Source: Carboxydocella thermautotrophica (GTDB taxonomy: Bacteria > Bacillota > GCA-003054495 > Carboxydocellales > Carboxydocellaceae). From it: a DNA stretch of 64,000 nucleotides. This document shows positions 22,833 to 31,074 of this stretch, piece after piece. Positions within the stretch are counted from its first letter, which is position 1. Every line of letters begins with the position of its first letter. A model generated the notes under the pieces. It had not been told where the DNA came from, made no database searches, and was given only the letters and a program-made list of their open reading frames with translations. The stretch lies in the NCBI GenBank assembly GCA_003054495.1, contig CP028514.1:2062001-2126000 (forward strand), in the 5' to 3' direction. The position numbers and the translations under genes were made by a program.

Positions 22833-23440
22833 CAGCTTTCCCCCCATTCCACCTGCAGCTGTCCCTGCCCCAGTTCCGCCACTTCCTTTTCCAGCTTGTT
22901 TTGCAGCTCAGGGAGTAACCAACCCCTTACCTGGACTTCTGCTCCATAAAGCGGTTCTTCCAGTTTACCCTCCAACTTTTCCAGCAGATGGAGGATGGAG
23001 CCCAAAAGCGGGTAAGGAACTATAATGGTAAATCGCCGATAAAGGTGATAGGTAACAATCCCGGCTGCCTCCAGCCCCTTAACGGCACTTTCCGTATAAG
23101 CCCGCACCAGGCCCCCTGCTCCCAGCAAAGTGCCGCCAAAATAGCGGGTCACTACCAGTACGCAGTTGGTTACCTCCTGTTTGCGCAATACCTCCAGTAC
23201 CGGCATGCCGGCTGTTCCCGCCGGTTCGCCATCATCACTGAACCTTTCTGCCGGTACCGGCATTCCCACCCGCCAGGCTGGAACATTGTGAGTAGCATCC
23301 CAGTGTTTTTTGCGAATAGCCTCGACAAATTCCTGGGCTGCCTCGGCAGTTTCCACAGGCTTTACATAACAGATAAACCGGGATTTTTTGATCACAATTT
23401 CCGCCACCGCTTCCCGGCCTACCGAACGATAGCTGTCCAT
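22820..23440 (-). CDS. YigZ/IMPACT family protein
   Basis: 206 residues. The N-terminal UPF0029 domain has KKSRFICYVKPVE, ATHNVPAWRVG, FSDDGEPAGTAGMPVLEVL and VVTRYFGGTLLGAGGLVRAY, the diagnostic IMPACT blocks; the C-terminal DUF1949 domain follows (about 135-206). Eukaryotic IMPACT modulates Gcn1/Gcn2; bacterial YigZ/YvyE function is unresolved. ATG 23440 with GAAAGGAAGG upstream. Confidence 0.93.
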   Translation of the reverse strand: MDSYRSVGREAVAEIVIKKSRFICYVKPVETAEAAQEFVEAIRKKHWDATHNVPAWRVGMPVPAERFSDDGEPAGTAGMPVLEVLRKQEVTNCVLVVTRYFGGTLLGAGGLVRAYTESAVKGLEAAGIVTYHLYRRFTIIVPYPLLGSILHLLEKLEGKLEEPLYGAEVQVRGWLLPELQNKLEKEVAELGQGQLQVEWGESCYLP

Positions 23441-23470
23441 CCCTTGTCCTTCCTTTCTCTTTCTGTTTTC

Positions 23471-24187
23471 CTATGGCCAGAGACTGAGAAAATAACGTCC
23501 TTCCCGCAACAGATGTTCCGGCCAGTCAGCCGGAAAAACCGCCAGCAACTGACACCGTCTGGCCCGCCGCGCTACTTTTTGTTTGTATTTCAACACCGCC
23601 AGCACCGTTTCCCGGCTATCCGCCAATGCCTGGCCCAGGGTGAGGGGGAAATCTCTATCCTGCCCCACCAGAGACTCCCAGTTACTCAGAGTCAGGCGAC
23701 ATCGTTCCAGTCGCCGCAACAACAGGGCTGCTTCAGCCTGAAGTAACTGTTCCGTAGGATCCAGCTGCTGGCTGAGCAGTTGCAGGTGTTCAGCAAAAAT
23801 ACGTAACCAGAATAAACTCTCCCTTAACTGTCCCAGGCGGGCATGGGGGTTACCGGTGGCACTCAACCGCAATAACTGACAGAAAAAGCGGGTCTCCCGG
23901 GCCCAGTGGTCCACCAGCAGGGGATACAGGCTGGCCTGCACCTGACAGCGCAACATGCGATAAAGCAAACGCCGCAGCCAGCGGCAGGTTTCCCGGGCCA
24001 GGGCCAGAATATCTGCCTTGCTGACAAAATAGCCTCCCCGCAGCTGGTCCTGCACGGCCTGGAGGCGTTGTTGAATTTGTTCCGCCTCCTGCCGCCAGGC
24101 TTTTTCCCCTTCCGCCAGCCGGTTTTTCGCTGTCTGCAGATGTTCCTGTAATATTCCCAGCCAGAAGATTAGTTCTTCCTGTGGCAT
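23471..24187 (-). CDS. DUF2935-type helical protein
   Basis: 238 residues from ATG 24187, which follows GGGGGGAGGAAA; a longer frame to 24229 has no ribosome site. Two repeats of a helical unit carry E-x-x-FW motifs: EELIFWLGILQEHLQ (residues 4-18) and RESLFWLRIFAEHLQL (about 122-137), with RETRFF between. The acid/His spacing in a four-helix bundle recalls ferritin-like metal sites and DUF2935 proteins. No function is established. It is divergent from, and immediately next to, the manganese riboswitch. Confidence 0.7.
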   Translation of the reverse strand: MPQEELIFWLGILQEHLQTAKNRLAEGEKAWRQEAEQIQQRLQAVQDQLRGGYFVSKADILALARETCRWLRRLLYRMLRCQVQASLYPLLVDHWARETRFFCQLLRLSATGNPHARLGQLRESLFWLRIFAEHLQLLSQQLDPTEQLLQAEAALLLRRLERCRLTLSNWESLVGQDRDFPLTLGQALADSRETVLAVLKYKQKVARRARRCQLLAVFPADWPEHLLREGRYFLSLWP

Positions 24188-24260
24188 TTTCCTCCCCCCA
24201 GTACCTGTCTTCTGCTTCAATGTATGCACCCCTGGGCAGGATAGTGCATATATTGCCAGT

Positions 24261-24372
24261 GTAAAGGGGAGTAGTTGGTGGTATTAACCTGCCACAGGCA
24301 GAATCGACATACTGGTAGCAATACCCGGTTCTGCCACCGTCCAAACCCGGGGACGGGCAACGAGACCTTTAC
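24261..24372 (+). promoter_or_regulatory. yybP-ykoY manganese riboswitch aptamer
   Basis: On the plus strand: GTAAAGGGGAGTAG at the 5' side (24261-24274), CATACTGG and CCCGGTTCTGCC in the middle, a CCGTCC / GGACGG hairpin, and ACGGGCAACGAGACC with CCTTTAC (24366-24372) at the 3' side. P1 pairs GTAAAGG with CCTTTAC. These conserved blocks are those of RF00080, which binds Mn2+. P1's 3' strand also belongs to the following terminator, so Mn2+ should turn transcription on. No plus-strand gene lies downstream for over 2 kb; the RNA would run antisense through mntH. Confidence 0.85.
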
Positions 24373-24404
24373 CTCGACTGCAGGTCGGGGTAAAGGTCTT
24401 TTTT
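24363..24404 (+). terminator. Riboswitch-controlled terminator
   Basis: AGACCTTTACC (24363-24373) pairs with GGTAAAGGTCT (24389-24399), followed by TTTTTT. The 5' arm overlaps aptamer P1 (24366-24372), so aptamer folding and terminator are mutually exclusive. On the reverse strand the same hairpin is not followed by a T-run. Confidence 0.9.
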
Positions 24405-24428
24405 CTGTGAAAAGGGGAAATGGGGGGC

Positions 24429-25667
24429 TCACCCCCCAAAACCGCTCAATAATAGTATGCCGTTAAAAGCCAGCACCACAGTCACCACACTCCAGCCCAG
24501 CAGCTGTTCCCAGGGCCGGTCCGCCAGTTCCCCCAGTAAATCCCGGCGCCGGGTCAGCAGAAGCAGCGGCACAATCGCCCCTGGCAGGGCAAAACTCAAG
24601 ACCGCCTGGCTGAACACCAGGGCCTGCAGGGGATCGGCTGCCCAGAGCAAAACCGCCAGAGCCGGGCCCATGACCAGAAGCCGTCGCCAGGTCACAGGCA
24701 GGTCAAGGCCGATAAAGCCTTTTAGCACCAGCTGGCCACTCATCGTCCCCACCACAGAGGAGGAAAGGCCGGAAGCCAGCAGGGCAATGCCAAACACCAG
24801 CTGGGCCAGACTGCCCAGCATTGGCTGTAAACTGTGGTAAGCACCGGTCAGACTGTTTACTGCAATCTCCTGCCGGTGGAAAACTGCCGCTGCCACCACC
24901 ACCATGGCCCAGTTGATGAAAAAGGCGGTATTCATGGCCAGGGCAATATCCCGGCATTCCCAGCGAAACAGCTGGCGTAAAAAATCTGCAGATGCTCCCT
25001 GGGGGCGCCGGTCCAGCACCAGCTGAGAATGCAAAAACACTACATGGGGCATTACCGTTGCCCCCAGCATAGCCACCGCTACCAGAATCGAGCCGGCAGG
25101 CAAACGGGGAATTACTGTATGGGCCAGCACCTGCGGCCAATCAGGTTTGGCCAGAAACAATTCTATCACATAACAGAACCCAATTAAAGCTACAATGGTG
25201 CCTATCACTATTTCCAGCAGTCTTTGCCCATAGCGTTCCAGGGCCAGAATGGAAACAGTCACCACCGCTGTCAATAGCCCGGCCAGCCAGAGGGGAACCC
25301 CAAGCAGCAAATAAAACCCCAGGGCCGCTCCCAGAAATTCAGCCAGATCAGTAGCCATAGCGGCGATTACCGCCAGTAACCATAACAGGCGATTGACTCC
25401 TGGCCGAAACTGTTCCCCGCACAGTGTGGCCAGGTCTTTCCCGGCGCCAATCCCCAGTTTGGCTGACTGGCGCTGCAGAAAAATTGCCATTAAATTGCTG
25501 AGCAGCAGTACCCAGAGCAGGCTGTAGCCGAAACGGGCTCCCCCTTCCAGGTTGGCAGCAAAATTGCCTGGATCGACATAGGCCACCGCTACCACCACGG
25601 CCGGGCCCAGGCTGGATAGCCAGCTGCGGCGGGCAGGTACAGCTGCCAGATATGTCGCTGTCTTCAA
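24429..25667 (-). CDS. mntH: NRAMP-family Mn2+/divalent metal transporter
   Basis: 412 residues, about 11 hydrophobic segments. The metal-site motifs are present: helix 1 VAYVDPGNFAANLEGG (about 28-43) and helix 6 AMLGATVMPHVVFLHSQL (about 198-215). Proton-coupled Mn2+/Fe2+ uptake by family. Start TTG 25667 with GGGG nine bases upstream. In the 5' UTR CTGTCA and TGACAG (25686-25691, 25710-25715) form an inverted repeat. Its 3' end has GGGGGG-CTCA-CCCCCC at the stop codon, and beyond it lies the convergent manganese riboswitch. Confidence 0.93.
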   Translation of the reverse strand: MKTATYLAAVPARRSWLSSLGPAVVVAVAYVDPGNFAANLEGGARFGYSLLWVLLLSNLMAIFLQRQSAKLGIGAGKDLATLCGEQFRPGVNRLLWLLAVIAAMATDLAEFLGAALGFYLLLGVPLWLAGLLTAVVTVSILALERYGQRLLEIVIGTIVALIGFCYVIELFLAKPDWPQVLAHTVIPRLPAGSILVAVAMLGATVMPHVVFLHSQLVLDRRPQGASADFLRQLFRWECRDIALAMNTAFFINWAMVVVAAAVFHRQEIAVNSLTGAYHSLQPMLGSLAQLVFGIALLASGLSSSVVGTMSGQLVLKGFIGLDLPVTWRRLLVMGPALAVLLWAADPLQALVFSQAVLSFALPGAIVPLLLLTRRRDLLGELADRPWEQLLGWSVVTVVLAFNGILLLSGFGG

Positions 25668-25738
25668 CCGGCATCACCCCCCGTTCTGTCAGGACTTCAT
25701 TTCAGCCTATGACAGAGGGGGTAAAAGGGTGCTATTGC

Positions 25739-26083
25739 CTACAAAATAACAATCGTTATTCCCGGATTACCCCGGTCCAGGTCCCGGTCCCCTTTCAGTT
25801 CCGGCACCAGTTCCAGAGCCCTCCGCCCTTCCGGCGTAAAGATGGACCATTTATCACCGGAAACAAAGTGACGAATTAAGCCTGAGCGGCGGTGAGCAGC
25901 CAGGGCTTTTTGCATTTCCCCCCGCAAAGTGCCACCCACCCCACTGGAACCGTAGCCGTGGATTACTTTTACTGCCTTGGCCCGCCGGGCTTTGGCACCC
26001 CGCAGGGCCTGCAGCAAGCGCAGCCGGGCCTGCTCCACCGTGGGCATGCCTTGCTCAATATTGGCTGTTTCCAGAATCGCCAT
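25739..26083 (-). CDS. Small Smr-domain protein
   Basis: 114 residues: an Smr domain without MutS. ARLRLLQALRGAKARRAKAV leads into the core VKVIHGYGSSGVGGTLRGEM (about 42-61), the H-G-x-G nuclease loop, then HFVSGDKWSIFTPEGRRAL. The LDLHG motif that usually opens the domain is replaced by ANIEQGM. May nick DNA or RNA like other Smr proteins. ATG 26083 with GAGGTGACC upstream; 71 bases before mntH on the same strand, so possibly co-transcribed. Confidence 0.75.
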   Translation of the reverse strand: MAILETANIEQGMPTVEQARLRLLQALRGAKARRAKAVKVIHGYGSSGVGGTLRGEMQKALAAHRRSGLIRHFVSGDKWSIFTPEGRRALELVPELKGDRDLDRGNPGITIVIL

Positions 26084-26273
26084 CAGTGGTCACCTCGTGT
26101 CATAATATCTCCCCTAACATTATTTTAACTCTAAAGAGTCGTAGTGTCTTCTTTTTTTTGCAATATCATACCTAAGAACTTTGAACCTTAGCAAACATTA
26201 AAAAGTGTTAGTTATCTAAAATAGAAGACTTCTCAAAAACTTCATGCTTCAGCGCTGACTTTTCAATAAATGA

Positions 26274-26332
26274 TTGACAAAGCGAATTTAGTGAATTATA
26301 ATAATAAAAGAATACATATACGGGGTATATGT
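26274..26332 (+). promoter_or_regulatory. Promoter and operator of the sulfur operon
   Basis: -35 TTGACA (26274-26279), exactly 17 bp, -10 TATAAT (26297-26302). Twelve bases on is a perfect dyad ACATATAC-GGG-GTATATGT (26314-26332), at the expected start point, as for a repressor site. The half GGGGTAT recalls CsoR/CstR-family operators, which control persulfide genes, but the resemblance is partial. The leader before the first ATG is about 250 bases. Confidence 0.8.
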
Positions 26333-26558
26333 AATAACTTAAAATACGGATTAAGTAGTATGATAAAGTTTTCCCTGCGTCAAATAATTTATAAAAAACA
26401 AAAATATAAAGTGACGGGGGAAATTTATTAAAACTTACATAATACCAATCTAAGATGTATCAAGGTGGTGAGAATCTCAAAAAGGTAAGAAAATTTGTCA
26501 AATAAAAAAGCGGTTGAAAAGATTCACAAAACTAAACTAAAAAAGGAGAGAAGATAAA
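26333..26558 (+). other. Long AT-rich 5' leader of the sulfur operon
   Basis: About 225 bases between the operator and the dsrE-like start. I see no ORF with a ribosome site, no strong terminator and no riboswitch class that I recognise. Purine-rich AAGGTGGTGAGAATCTC (26463-26479) resembles a Shine-Dalgarno without an obvious ORF. The gap from the Smr gene to the promoter (26084-26273) is also AT-rich and empty. Confidence 0.4.
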
Positions 26559-26954
26559 ATGGAACAACCAAAATTAACTGTTATCCTTATTTCCGGAGAA
26601 ATGGAAAAATTACATGCAGGTTGCTTGGTGAGCTCAGTAGCTGCCGTATCCGGCATGGAAGTAAACATTTTTGTAACAATGGATGCACTTAAAGCTTTCC
26701 GCAAAGATGTAATTGAATCCAAAAACTTCAAAACCGGTGAAATTGGCCAAGAGATGCTCAATAAGAACGTTGAACTTTTTTATCAGTTGTTAGAAAATGC
26801 AAGAGATATGGGCACCTGTAATGTATACGGTTGCGCAATGGCAATGGACTTAATGGAATGGAAGAAAGAAGATTTAGTAGACGTATTTGATGATATTATC
26901 GGTGTCACTGCTTTCCTTGGTAAAGCTGTAGGCAGTCAAATTATTGTAATGTAA
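26559..26954 (+). CDS. DsrE2/3-like sulfur carrier protein
   Basis: 131 residues. LTVILISGEMEKLHAGCLVS at the start and NVYGCAMAMDLMEWKKEDLV near 88-107 match DsrE2/DsrE3-type proteins, in which the Cys before MSMD-like residues carries a persulfide. A second Cys (GTCNVYGC) lies four residues upstream. With TusA next door it likely relays sulfane sulfur in the cytoplasm. Strong AAAGGAGAG upstream of ATG 26559. The AT-rich codon use differs from the surrounding chromosome. Confidence 0.82.
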   Translation: MEQPKLTVILISGEMEKLHAGCLVSSVAAVSGMEVNIFVTMDALKAFRKDVIESKNFKTGEIGQEMLNKNVELFYQLLENARDMGTCNVYGCAMAMDLMEWKKEDLVDVFDDIIGVTAFLGKAVGSQIIVM

Positions 26955-26973
26955 ATTAAAGGAGGGTAATAAT

Positions 26974-27213
26974 ATGTCTGAAGTACAAATTACAAAAACT
27001 ATTGATGCTCGTGGTGCATTTTGTCCAGGACCATTGATGGAGTTAGTAAAAACAATTAAAAGAGGTAACGTTGGCGAAGTATACGAATTGTTATCCAGTG
27101 ACAGTGGTTCGGCTAAAGATGTTCCGGAATGGGTTAGCAAGATGGGACATGAGCTTGTTTACAGTAAGCAAGACGGGAATTTTTGGCGTATAGCTGTTAA
27201 AAAATTGAAGTAA
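26974..27213 (+). CDS. tusA: TusA-family sulfurtransferase
   Basis: 79 residues. The TusA signature is present as DARGAFCPGPLMELVKTIK (about 11-29), with the persulfide Cys in C-P-G-P rather than the commoner C-P-x-P with Pro after Met. It ends VYSKQDGNFWRIAVKKLK, the usual last strand. Persulfide transfer in the cytoplasm; the partner is presumably the DsrE-like protein encoded 20 bases upstream. AAAGGAGGG precedes ATG 26974. Confidence 0.9.
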   Translation: MSEVQITKTIDARGAFCPGPLMELVKTIKRGNVGEVYELLSSDSGSAKDVPEWVSKMGHELVYSKQDGNFWRIAVKKLK

Positions 27214-27248
27214 TTTATTTTTTATTTTCGCACAGGGAGGTGAACCTG

Positions 27249-28388
27249 ATGGCCAAACGCATTATCGTTTTAGGGAGTGGCGTGGCTGGTAGCATGGTGG
27301 CCAACCGCTTGGCAAAATCCATGCAAAAGGAAATATATAGTGGCGAAGTAGAAGTGTTGGTTATTGGGAACAAAAAACAGCACCTTTATCAACCTGGTTT
27401 TTTATTTATGTCCTTTAACGAAGGCACATTAGAGCAATTTTCCAGGGAACAAAAACATCTTTTACATCCAAAGGTTAAGTTTATACTTGAAGAAGCAACA
27501 AAAATTGATACAGCCAACAACACTGTAACCACTACTAAGCAATCCTATAATTATGATTTTCTGGTGATTGCAACGGGGTCGTACCCGGATTTCAATTCAG
27601 TTCCCGGGCTGGCTGAGGCTTCACATAATTTCTATACGCCTGAAGGTGCTGCGAAGTTACGTGATGAACTCTTCAAATTTAAAGGTGGTACAATCTTAAT
27701 GACCATAGATGTTCCACACAAGTGTCCTGTTGCTCCGCTTGAGTGGATTTTTATGGCAGATGAACTGTTCAGAGATTTAGGAATTCGCGATAAAGTAACA
27801 CTTAAGTATACTTATCCTATTGGCCGTATTCATTCTCTGGAACCTGTTGCCGAATGGGCAGAGGCGGAATTTGAAAAACGCGGCATCGAGTATGAAGTTT
27901 TCTTTAATCTTGAAGAAGTTGATCCAAACAAAAAACTGGCATACAACATGGACGGAACCGCGCATCCTTATGATTTGCTTATCTCCGTACCGGCGCATGT
28001 CGGAGCAAAAGTGGTTAGGGATTCCAATATTGGAGATGAAGACGGATTTATTCCCACTGACCGTTACAGTTTAAAAATGATTGGTCAAGACAATGTTTAT
28101 GTTTTAGGTGATGCAACCAATCTTCCAGTAAGTAAAGCTGGTTCTACTGCCCATTATCAGGCGGATGTAGTTGTTAAAAATATTATTAGCCAGATAAAAG
28201 GACTCCCTGCTTCTCATCGTTACAGCGGTAAAGCGTTTTGCTTTATTGAGTCAGGTTTGAATGAGGCAACCTATATTTGGTTTGATTATAAGACACCACC
28301 TCAACCTATGCCATCTTCTGAAATGTTGCACTGGTTTAAGCTTGCTTACAATGAATTGTACTGGTTATCCGTTCGTGGGATCATGTAA
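27249..28388 (+). CDS. Sulfide:quinone oxidoreductase-like flavoprotein
   Basis: 379 residues. FAD-binding IIVLGSGVAGSMVANRLA at residues 4-21, the second dinucleotide motif FLVIATGSYPDF near 102, and a FAD site NVYVLGDATNLPVSKAGSTA near 280. The redox Cys of SQR appears as PHKCPVAPLEW (about 156-166); another in FCFIESG near 330 is at the place of the third SQR cysteine. The C-terminal amphipathic stretch could touch the membrane. Start ATG 27249 (GGGAGG nine bases upstream) over GTG 27240. Oxidises sulfide to polysulfide with quinone or another acceptor; acceptor unknown in an anaerobe. Confidence 0.85.
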   Translation: MAKRIIVLGSGVAGSMVANRLAKSMQKEIYSGEVEVLVIGNKKQHLYQPGFLFMSFNEGTLEQFSREQKHLLHPKVKFILEEATKIDTANNTVTTTKQSYNYDFLVIATGSYPDFNSVPGLAEASHNFYTPEGAAKLRDELFKFKGGTILMTIDVPHKCPVAPLEWIFMADELFRDLGIRDKVTLKYTYPIGRIHSLEPVAEWAEAEFEKRGIEYEVFFNLEEVDPNKKLAYNMDGTAHPYDLLISVPAHVGAKVVRDSNIGDEDGFIPTDRYSLKMIGQDNVYVLGDATNLPVSKAGSTAHYQADVVVKNIISQIKGLPASHRYSGKAFCFIESGLNEATYIWFDYKTPPQPMPSSEMLHWFKLAYNELYWLSVRGIM

Positions 28389-28403
28389 AGGGGGTGGTGA
28401 ACC

Positions 28404-29000
28404 ATGTCCCAACCCGCACAAAATGTTGTACACACCGTTCAAAATGACTCTGAAGCAGCAGGAAAAACCAATCAGCTGTTAGGCCTTATCAATGCCGCCA
28501 TTGATTCAATGGATGCTTCGGTAGTGCAAAACCTGGTCAGTACCGTGGTTCAAATCGGTGAAGTTGCCGATGAATTAAATACGCCGGAAATGATTGAGCT
28601 TTTGCGAGAGGTTCAAAAGGCCGGTAAAAACCTCCAGTCTTTAATTGCTGAAGTAAATAAACTGCAGGAATCAGGCGCATTTGATGTTTTAATTGAACTA
28701 GTAGGAATAGTAAAATCTGTAAAAGATTCTTCTACAGCAGGGGTTGTTACTGATATTCTGAAACAAGTAGTGGAATTAGTTTCGATGCTGGACCAAGTAC
28801 TGGCTTTAGGTGGCGGCGAGCTTTTACTGGGTATGATAAATTCTTTGAATGAAGCCATAGAAGAAAACAAAAACAAACAACCCAAAAGCATGTTTGCTAT
28901 AATACGGCAGTTGAATTCAGATCCTGATATCAAGAAGAGTGTGAATGTGCTGGTTTCATTCCTGAAAAAGTTTTCAGCTCATTTGAATCTGGAAAGGTAA
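28404..29000 (+). CDS. DUF1641 protein of the sulfide oxidoreductase operon
   Basis: 198 residues, almost wholly helical with heptad-like leucine/valine repeats (VVQNLVSTVVQIGEVADEL, TDILKQVVELVSMLDQVL). DUF1641 proteins are regularly encoded beside SQR-like or formate dehydrogenase genes and may help membrane attachment or assembly; function is unproven. GGGGGTGGTG precedes ATG 28404. Last gene of dsrE-tusA-sqr-DUF1641. Confidence 0.8.
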   Translation: MSQPAQNVVHTVQNDSEAAGKTNQLLGLINAAIDSMDASVVQNLVSTVVQIGEVADELNTPEMIELLREVQKAGKNLQSLIAEVNKLQESGAFDVLIELVGIVKSVKDSSTAGVVTDILKQVVELVSMLDQVLALGGGELLLGMINSLNEAIEENKNKQPKSMFAIIRQLNSDPDIKKSVNVLVSFLKKFSAHLNLER

Positions 29001-29066
29001 GATAAAAATAAAACGTGTAATTGACCTTACCATAATTTTGCGGACCCTTATAACAGACAAAATACT

Positions 29067-29104
29067 AAAAACCCCCACCGGTCCAGTAAACCGATGGGGG
29101 TTTT
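29067..29104. terminator. Bidirectional terminator between sulfur operon and hcp
   Basis: AAAACCCCCACCGGT pairs with ACCGATGGGGGTTTT (one mismatch), seven-base loop. A runs on one side and T runs on the other allow termination in both directions. Confidence 0.9.
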
Positions 29105-29109
29105 CCTGC

Positions 29110-30393
29110 TTAGCCAAGAATCGCTTTCAGGTCTTCTTCCGGAGTTGTGATCAGCTGCAGGTTGTAGTTTTCCTGCAAGACCTTGAATACATTCGGAGTC
29201 ACAAAAGCCGGAGGAGTAGGACCTAAGCGCATATTCTTGATACCCAGGTAGAGCAGGGTGGTCAGGATAGCAACGGCCTTCTGTTCAAACCAGGACAGCA
29301 CCAGGCTCAGAGGCAGGTCGTTGACTCCGCAGTTAAAGGCATTGGCCAGGGCCAGAGCGATCTGGATCGCAGAGTAGGCGTTATTGCACTGGCCGATATC
29401 GATCAGGCGGGGAATACCATCGATATCCCCCAGATCCAGGTGGTTGAAGCGATATTTACCACAGGCCAGGGTGAGGATAACGGTGTCCTTAGGAGCCTTT
29501 TCCACGAATTCAGTGTAGTAGTTACGTCCCGGCCTGGCACCATCGCAGCCGCCTACCAGGAAGAAGTGCTTGATTTTGCCTGCTTTCACCGCTTCAATGA
29601 TCTTATCGGCCAGGCTCAGTACCGGCACATGATGGAAGCCGGTGGAAAGAGTGCCTTTAGGCGCTTCCGGCAAGGGCGGCAGGGATTTGGCTTTTTCAAT
29701 TACCTGAGAGAAATCCCGGTTCTGAATATGGGGTACACCGGGCAGCTTCGCTACACCACAGGTGAAAATCCGGTCTTTATAGGCTTCAGCTGGCAATAGC
29801 ACACAGTTGGTGGTTACCAGGATAGCGCCAGGGAACTCGGACCATTCTTTTTTCTGGTTCTGCCAGGCAGTGCCCCAGTTGCCCACCAGGTGGGGGAATT
29901 TCTTCAGTTCCGGATAAGCATGGGCCGGCAGCATTTCACCATGGGTATAGATATTGATCCCGGTGCCTTCAGTTTGCTTCAACAGCTCATACAGATCCAG
30001 CAGGTCATGGCCGGTGACCAGGATACCAGGGCCAGGCTTGCTGCCGGTTTCAACAGTGGTAGGTACGGGAGTACCAAACCGTTCGGTATTGGCCTTATCC
30101 AGCAGCTCCATAGCCTTCAGGTTAATACGACCAGCTTCCAGTACCATTTCGATATGATGGTTCAGGTCAAAGTCCACGTTGGTAAGAGTAGTGAACATTG
30201 CTTTTTCCATAAAAGCATCAATTTCTTCATCGACATAACCTAATTCCCGGGCATGATAGGCATAGGCAGCAATTCCTTTGAGGGCAAAGACCAGCAGGTC
30301 CTGCAGAGCCGCAATATCTTCGTTCTTGCCACAGACCCCTACAGTGGTGCAGCCTTTGCCGCCAGCGGTTTGTTCACACTGGTAACAGAACAT
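29110..30393 (-). CDS. hcp: Hydroxylamine reductase / hybrid cluster protein, short class
   Basis: 427 residues. N-terminal cluster [20 protein letters not shown] (residues 3-22, C-x2-C-x11-C-x6-C in outline). Hybrid-cluster ligands follow: [33 protein letters not shown] and CGKYRF ... CNNAYSAI. The length fits class III Hcp, which lacks about 110 residues of the second helix bundle found in E. coli Hcp (550). Proposed to reduce hydroxylamine or NO and to relieve nitrosative stress; cytoplasmic. GAGGAGGATG precedes ATG 30393. Confidence 0.95.
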   Translation of the reverse strand: MFCYQCEQTAGGKGCTTVGVCGKNEDIAALQDLLVFALKGIAAYAYHARELGYVDEEIDAFMEKAMFTTLTNVDFDLNHHIEMVLEAGRINLKAMELLDKANTERFGTPVPTTVETGSKPGPGILVTGHDLLDLYELLKQTEGTGINIYTHGEMLPAHAYPELKKFPHLVGNWGTAWQNQKKEWSEFPGAILVTTNCVLLPAEAYKDRIFTCGVAKLPGVPHIQNRDFSQVIEKAKSLPPLPEAPKGTLSTGFHHVPVLSLADKIIEAVKAGKIKHFFLVGGCDGARPGRNYYTEFVEKAPKDTVILTLACGKYRFNHLDLGDIDGIPRLIDIGQCNNAYSAIQIALALANAFNCGVNDLPLSLVLSWFEQKAVAILTTLLYLGIKNMRLGPTPPAFVTPNVFKVLQENYNLQLITTPEEDLKAILG

Positions 30394-30460
30394 GTTTCCA
30401 TCATCCTCCTCTTATCTTTTCTTGTAGTGGTAAGCTCTGGCTAAATTGTAACACAGTCCA

Positions 30461-30491
30461 AATAAAAAAAGTGTGACCGTAGCCACACTTT
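30461..30491 (-). terminator. Terminator of the 148-residue stress-like gene
   Basis: AAAGTGTG / CACACTTT (30484-30491 with 30468-30475), eight-base loop, followed on the reverse strand by seven T. Confidence 0.88.
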
Positions 30492-30507
30492 GAAATGTTT
30501 TTTCGCA

Positions 30508-30954
30508 CTAGATGTTTTTACTGATATTATCGATCACAGCATCCAGGAGATCTGCATCATCGATAATTCGCGGCCGGGCGATATTTGGATCCTTCAACTC
30601 GCCACCTTCCTGGCGTAGCAGCTGGCGCGCCTCTTCTGCTTTGCCCTCTTCTACCTCCACAATTACCTTGCAGTTAACATCAGCTATTTCCTCGAACCGC
30701 CCATAACCACTGGCCATGGGGCTGGCCGCTGCCAGGGGAGATTTGCTCATATCCACCGCATGAGCGGCAGAGCGCAAAGTCAGGCCAGCCAGACTGGGTG
30801 CTCCCTCAGCACCGGCCAGATTGGTGTCCACATTCAGGTCTTCATTGTAATGGTCATTGATATCCATATAAACTTTGTTAAAGCCAGCAGCTTTCAAGCG
30901 GGCTACCGTTTCACTGGCCCGTTTGAGATTGCCAAAATAGGCCTCAATTTGCAT
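30508..30954 (-). CDS. Protein of unknown function, YflT/general-stress-like
   Basis: 148 residues from ATG 30954 (GGAGG seven bases upstream; a GTG two codons earlier is less well placed). Two ferredoxin-like halves: IEAYFGNLKRASETVARLKA at the N-terminus and KVIVEVEEGKAEEARQLLRQ near 95, with GGELKD. This beta-alpha-beta pattern and the small Gly/Ala-rich middle recall YflT-like stress proteins, but sequence identity is too weak to name it. Shares the strand with hcp, separated by a terminator. Confidence 0.6.
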   Translation of the reverse strand: MQIEAYFGNLKRASETVARLKAAGFNKVYMDINDHYNEDLNVDTNLAGAEGAPSLAGLTLRSAAHAVDMSKSPLAAASPMASGYGRFEEIADVNCKVIVEVEEGKAEEARQLLRQEGGELKDPNIARPRIIDDADLLDAVIDNISKNI

Positions 30955-31074
30955 ACACACCCCTCCAGCATTGCTGTTTAATGATAGTGTGGCCGGAGGG
31001 GTGTAGAAAGATACTAAAGGGAAATTTTTTCCTCGGTCATTATATCTGACCCCCCATCGCGGAACAAAATCCGC

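Noticed and set aside
29110-30393. Hcp truncated by about 120 residues
   Set aside because: The missing part is the second helix bundle absent from class III Hcp; all cluster ligands are present.
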